From NCBI GenBank assembly GCA_009767595.1, contig VSDK01026445.1, forward strand, positions 11,135 to 75,134: a DNA stretch of 64,000 nt, given 5' to 3'. This DNA is from Symbiodinium kawagutii (Eukaryota; Sar; Dinophyceae; Suessiales; Symbiodiniaceae). The notes below the pieces were generated by a model. It saw only the letters and a list, made by a program, of their open reading frames with translations, was not told the origin of the DNA and did no database searches. This document shows, piece after piece, positions 60,843 through 64,000 of this stretch (position 1 is the first letter of the stretch; each line of letters opens with the position of its first letter). Both the position numbers and the translations under genes were made by a program.

Positions 60843-61289
60843 AACTGTCAAGCGACCATCCATCTATGATCCTTCTTGTCATGGAGAGCCAAGAGACGTT
60901 CACATTCACTCCAGGATAGTACCTCAACATCCGCAGTATTGCGACACTGAAACTGTGCGAGAAAGGGTGACGATTCCCTGCTTCCGTCCAGCTTGACTTA
61001 TCAAATAAGCCTAAAGGCACTTGAAGTTGTCCAAAGCACAATGCTTTTGGGAAAAGGGGAAACCTTCAGCAAATGCATTGCATTGTCTTATGCATATGAT
61101 GGGCCCTTTAATCAGGTAGCCCATGTCAGCTCAGCACTGCTAACTCCTGTCCGGGAAGCAGAGCAGCATTTGAAAGGTGTGGAGAAAATTGTGGAGCTTG
61201 TCAAAGCAATGAAACACCAATGTGCAAAACCCTACGGGACCATACGGGACCCATAGAAACCCAATATGCTCAACATGTTGTCGCGAGGT

Positions 61290-61480
61290 TCCCACTTCTG
61301 TCCCACAACAAACTAGCGGGGCTTGACTTTGCAGCCAGGTGCTTGAAGTGTCTCTTGCGCGTCACGTGAGGATTCTTGGCCAAATACCGTCGCTGTTTGC
61401 ATATGACCCGGCCAATCTCTGTGTACTCACCCGGCAGTGCCTGCAACAGCAACCTGAAGATCCTCCAGGTTCCTGCATGT
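61290..61480 (-). other. Candidate exons, basic protein
   Basis: One frame ends TWRIFRLLLQALPG at a GTGAGT donor (about 61433). Another reads RRYLAKNPHVTRKRHFKHLA after a CAG, near 61315-61375. The second is strongly basic, as in mitochondrial ribosomal or RNA-binding proteins. Not identified. Confidence 0.35.
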
Positions 61481-62221
61481 TCCCACAGCACAGATCTATA
61501 CAGTATAAATTGAATATCCATATTATTGTAGAATATTGTAGATGTATTGTATGGTAATGTGTTCCATGTCCGAAAGATCTCCAATCAGCGCAATTTCCAA
61601 GCAGACTGAAGGGGTCAGACTGAAGCGGTTCCAATCGGGAGCAAAGAACTATGGGAAGCCCTGCTGGAGGGGGGTTGGCCTTTGGCCCGACGTGGGGCTT
61701 CTTGGGGATTCGTTGGCCACATGGCTTCGCTCTAGGCGGTTTCCAGTAGCCTGAGCGGAGTCAGCTGATACGGGATCACATCGCGTAAGAGTAGCAAGCC
61801 CAGAAAACCGTTGAGGTAGGCCAAATAAAAAAGATTGAGGCAAACACAAATATAGTCAAACAGGCTAGAATCCTAAGGAAGTACATAGCTCGGGGAATCT
61901 TCTTGTTGCCATAGGAAACTAGGAAGCAAATATCCCGCTTTTGTCTGGGAACATGCAAGCTCAAGCAACCATCCTACGATACGGCCAGAAGCATTTAAAC
62001 AACATCGATTCACATGGGGGCTTTTAGCACTACTGAACCTCCTTCAGGCCCGAGGGTACAAAGAGTTTCCGACTCGATGCATGGTTCTGACCCCTCCCCA
62101 TTCCAGTTCACTGCTTTCAAAAATTTCTTTAGAGTGCCCAATTTAGAAAGAATTTTCAACAATCACTTCTGAATCACTTCAGCAACTTCCCATATCTTCC
62201 CATCTAAGTTCCTTCTGCAAC

Positions 62222-62389
62222 CGAGCAGCTTTGAACCTTCACTTGCTTCCATCGCACCGCCCCTAGGGGTGATGCCCAGGGCGCGCCAAGGCTGCTAGGC
62301 AGCTGCGGCGCTACAGGAGACAAACCCGGCAGTCGTGCTGCGGCGTTGGAGATGGAGTTGGACCCCCAGCGACGCAGAGCGTTGAACAT
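62222..62389 (-). CDS. First exon encoding a mitochondrial-type presequence
   Basis: ATG at 62389, then 56 codons to a GT donor in phase 0. It reads MFNALRRWGSNSISNAAARL, then PGLSPVAPQLPSSLGAPWAS. Rich in Arg, Ser, Ala and Leu and free of acidic residues, with an amphipathic start: a typical matrix-targeting peptide. Bases before the ATG are AT-rich and look untranslated. Upstream in-frame ATGs exist but add an implausible His/Phe-rich leader. This is the clearest gene start in the window. The protein downstream is unknown. Confidence 0.65.
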
Positions 62390-63261
62390 GGCGATGTCAA
62401 AGATATGAAAAATTACGAAAAAATGGGGCTGCTGATGGCTCTTGAAAGTTGAAAAATGAGCTGTGGTGTGCTGAAAATATTTGGACGCTAAAGACAAATA
62501 GAATGTGTGGGATGATTTTTCAAATAGAATTGCATACGATGGGCATGTTGTGAATCCGTCCCCTCCTAGACTGTTTGGCTTGGCACAGGGGCAAGCTGCT
62601 AGCTAGCCCTGCGAACCGAAACCATACTGGAAAAGAGACTGGCTTAGATTGACCTGGCAAACTGACCCACTTGAAAGCCAAGAAAAATGTATGAATTGAT
62701 CAGGTTTGGAATCACGTAGCTCGCACTGAAAGATTTGCACCTGTACACATTTGCTGCTTCGGCAAGAAGAACTACGAATTGAGACACCTTTTCTGGATCG
62801 ATCTGGGTACTCTCTGTACTGGAAATAATTGTTTCTTGATGGATTGCGAAGGTCTGATGTAGGTACGCCTCCAGCAAGTGTTCAATGGTGAAGGAGTGAT
62901 TTTTATGTCAGTTTGCAGCCAAGTCGCAGGTAGGAACCCTGCGGCTTGGACGTAGCCTGCAAGGCATACCGATTGTCCATGTTTGAAAATTTGCAGGAGG
63001 TGCTGGATGAGGCTGCGCTTGGCCCCAAATGCAGAGATCTGAGGCTTTGGGGTCCGACCTTCGTCTGATCGAACAAACGCATACTTGATGCACATCAAGC
63101 AACCATTGAACATAAATTTAAAGAAATAATAATATATGTACATAATATCAGAATAGAGATAGTACTAATAATGGTAATGATAAATGGTCATAAATTGTCA
63201 CAGTATATCTGAAACATTCCGAAACCATGAGCTTTCTGTTGGCAGCTCTTGGCATCCGCAC
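62390..63261. other. Intergenic or 5' region, no gene recognised
   Basis: Between the presequence exon and the PPR exon at 63262. Minus frames at 62644-62877 and 62772-63143 are open but show no family. The 3' end of the PPR gene to the right probably lies here. Confidence 0.35.
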
Positions 63262-63327
63262 CAGGATCTCCTGAAATCTGGCCCTGGCAGCTGCCACGTC
63301 ACCATACTCTGCTGCCTCGTTCAAAGC
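63262..63327 (-). CDS. PPR exon of a gene entering from the right
   Basis: A 66-nt exon after ctgcaag with a GT donor, 22 codons, phase 0 at both ends. It reads ALNEAAEYGDVAAARARFQE, then IL. The A-L...A...GD...A pattern is the second half of a PPR unit. Same size and phase as the half-repeat exons at 48715-48780 and 45313-45378. Confidence 0.75.
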
Positions 63328-63539
63328 CTTGCAGGGGCCACTGCGGGAAGTGAACCAATGCAGGTCACACAGCGTCAATGGTCGGCACTTGGTTGAAAGG
63401 GCCAACTGAAAACATTGCACCTCCTGACACGATTTGATGATCATGCTCCAGTCACAAGACATGAAGAGTGCTAGTACTATCTAATACTAGTAACTAGTAC
63501 TATCATGTACTATCAAGTACTGGTATAATTGGTATATGA

Positions 63540-63678
63540 TATGTTTTAGTCCCATTCGTGCCAAAAAAGAATCGCTCTCTCTGCCATGCATCCGCTGCCT
63601 GAGAGCCTTCTCGACCTTGTGTGACTTTCGAAGCAGGGGGGTTGATTTAAAGCAGTCCAGCTCATCCTCACAGTCCAT
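63540..63678 (-). other. Candidate exon upstream of the PPR exon
   Basis: The minus frame reads MDCEDELDCFKSTPLLRKSH, then KVEKALRQRMHGRESDSFLA. Acidic then basic. Possible splice ends inside. It may belong to the same gene as 63262-63327. Confidence 0.35.
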
Positions 63679-64000
63679 ACTTCAAGAGTGGCAACCTAAC
63701 CTACTATGGCAACGATAATTCCAATGGTAATTCTGAGAAATAAAACTCAGAACTGGTGAGCCACTGCAGCATACGCTTTCGGCTTTTCTTCATCGCCCTG
63801 ATGTTCCCCGAAAATGGCAATAAACAAACACGGCTTCACATGAAAAACTGGTTAGCGTCACCATTTTGTGCTGTACTCTTCACATTCAGCACTGTTTACA
63901 CTTTGAGAGGGTCGATAAACATCTTATGTTCTCAGACGTATTTGCAATGGATAGCATACCGTTGATGTAATTCGCCTTTCCGCATCCACTGTACATCTAG

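Noticed and set aside
1..64000. CRISPR arrays, bacterial operons, phage or insertion-sequence signatures
   Set aside because: No regularly spaced repeats with unique spacers, no ribosome-binding sites and no transposase motifs were seen. The exon-intron structure is eukaryotic.

Overview
The window looks like nuclear DNA of a dinoflagellate, most probably a symbiodiniacean or close relative. The argument rests on gene structure. Recognisable eukaryotic proteins are cut into exons of 24 to 170 bases. The exons close perfectly in phase, but their introns start with GT, GC or GA. The acceptor is AG, usually followed by G (25 of the 30 acceptors I placed). GC-AG and GA-AG introns with an AG|G acceptor are characteristic of dinoflagellates. 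Other fitting traits are several pentatricopeptide-repeat (PPR) regions, abundant microsatellites, and every recognisable gene lying on one strand. Most long naive ORFs are not genes: they run through introns or simple repeats.

Layout, read on the minus strand from high to low coordinates. 63.26-63.68 kb: a PPR exon and a possible further exon of a gene entering from the right. 62.39-56.65 kb: a first exon with a mitochondrial-type presequence, then a string of well-formed exons of unknown function and a possible last exon. 55.28-45.31 kb: eleven PPR exons, probably one large organelle RNA-binding gene, with an 88-N assembly gap in one intron. 43.9-40.8 kb: unresolved sequence and a large CAT/CATCGT tract. 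40.69-37.38 kb: an alpha/beta hydrolase of the ABHD17 type in eight consecutive exons, with a complete catalytic triad. 37.1-31.4 kb: orphan exons. 30.35-30.04 kb: two exons of another PPR gene. 29.44-28.91 kb: two exons of a probable phytanoyl-CoA dioxygenase. 27.7-21.6 kb: orphan exons. 20.39-17.89 kb: tRNA-dihydrouridine synthase of the DUS2 type in six exons. 16.9-1.3 kb: candidate exons without a family, microsatellites, a near-identical 103-bp tandem duplication and a short dispersed motif. 671-157: two exons of a poly(ADP-ribose) polymerase catalytic domain that runs off the left edge.

The recognised genes share no single pathway. PPR and DUS2 proteins act on RNA (organelle transcripts and tRNA). 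PARP and PhyH-type enzymes modify proteins or small molecules. The hydrolase probably acts on acylated substrates. What they share is orientation and splice grammar, which fits the one-way gene arrays of dinoflagellate chromosomes. Exon coordinates come from reading splice sites and codon phase by eye. Start and stop codons are unknown for most genes, and first and last exons are generally missing.
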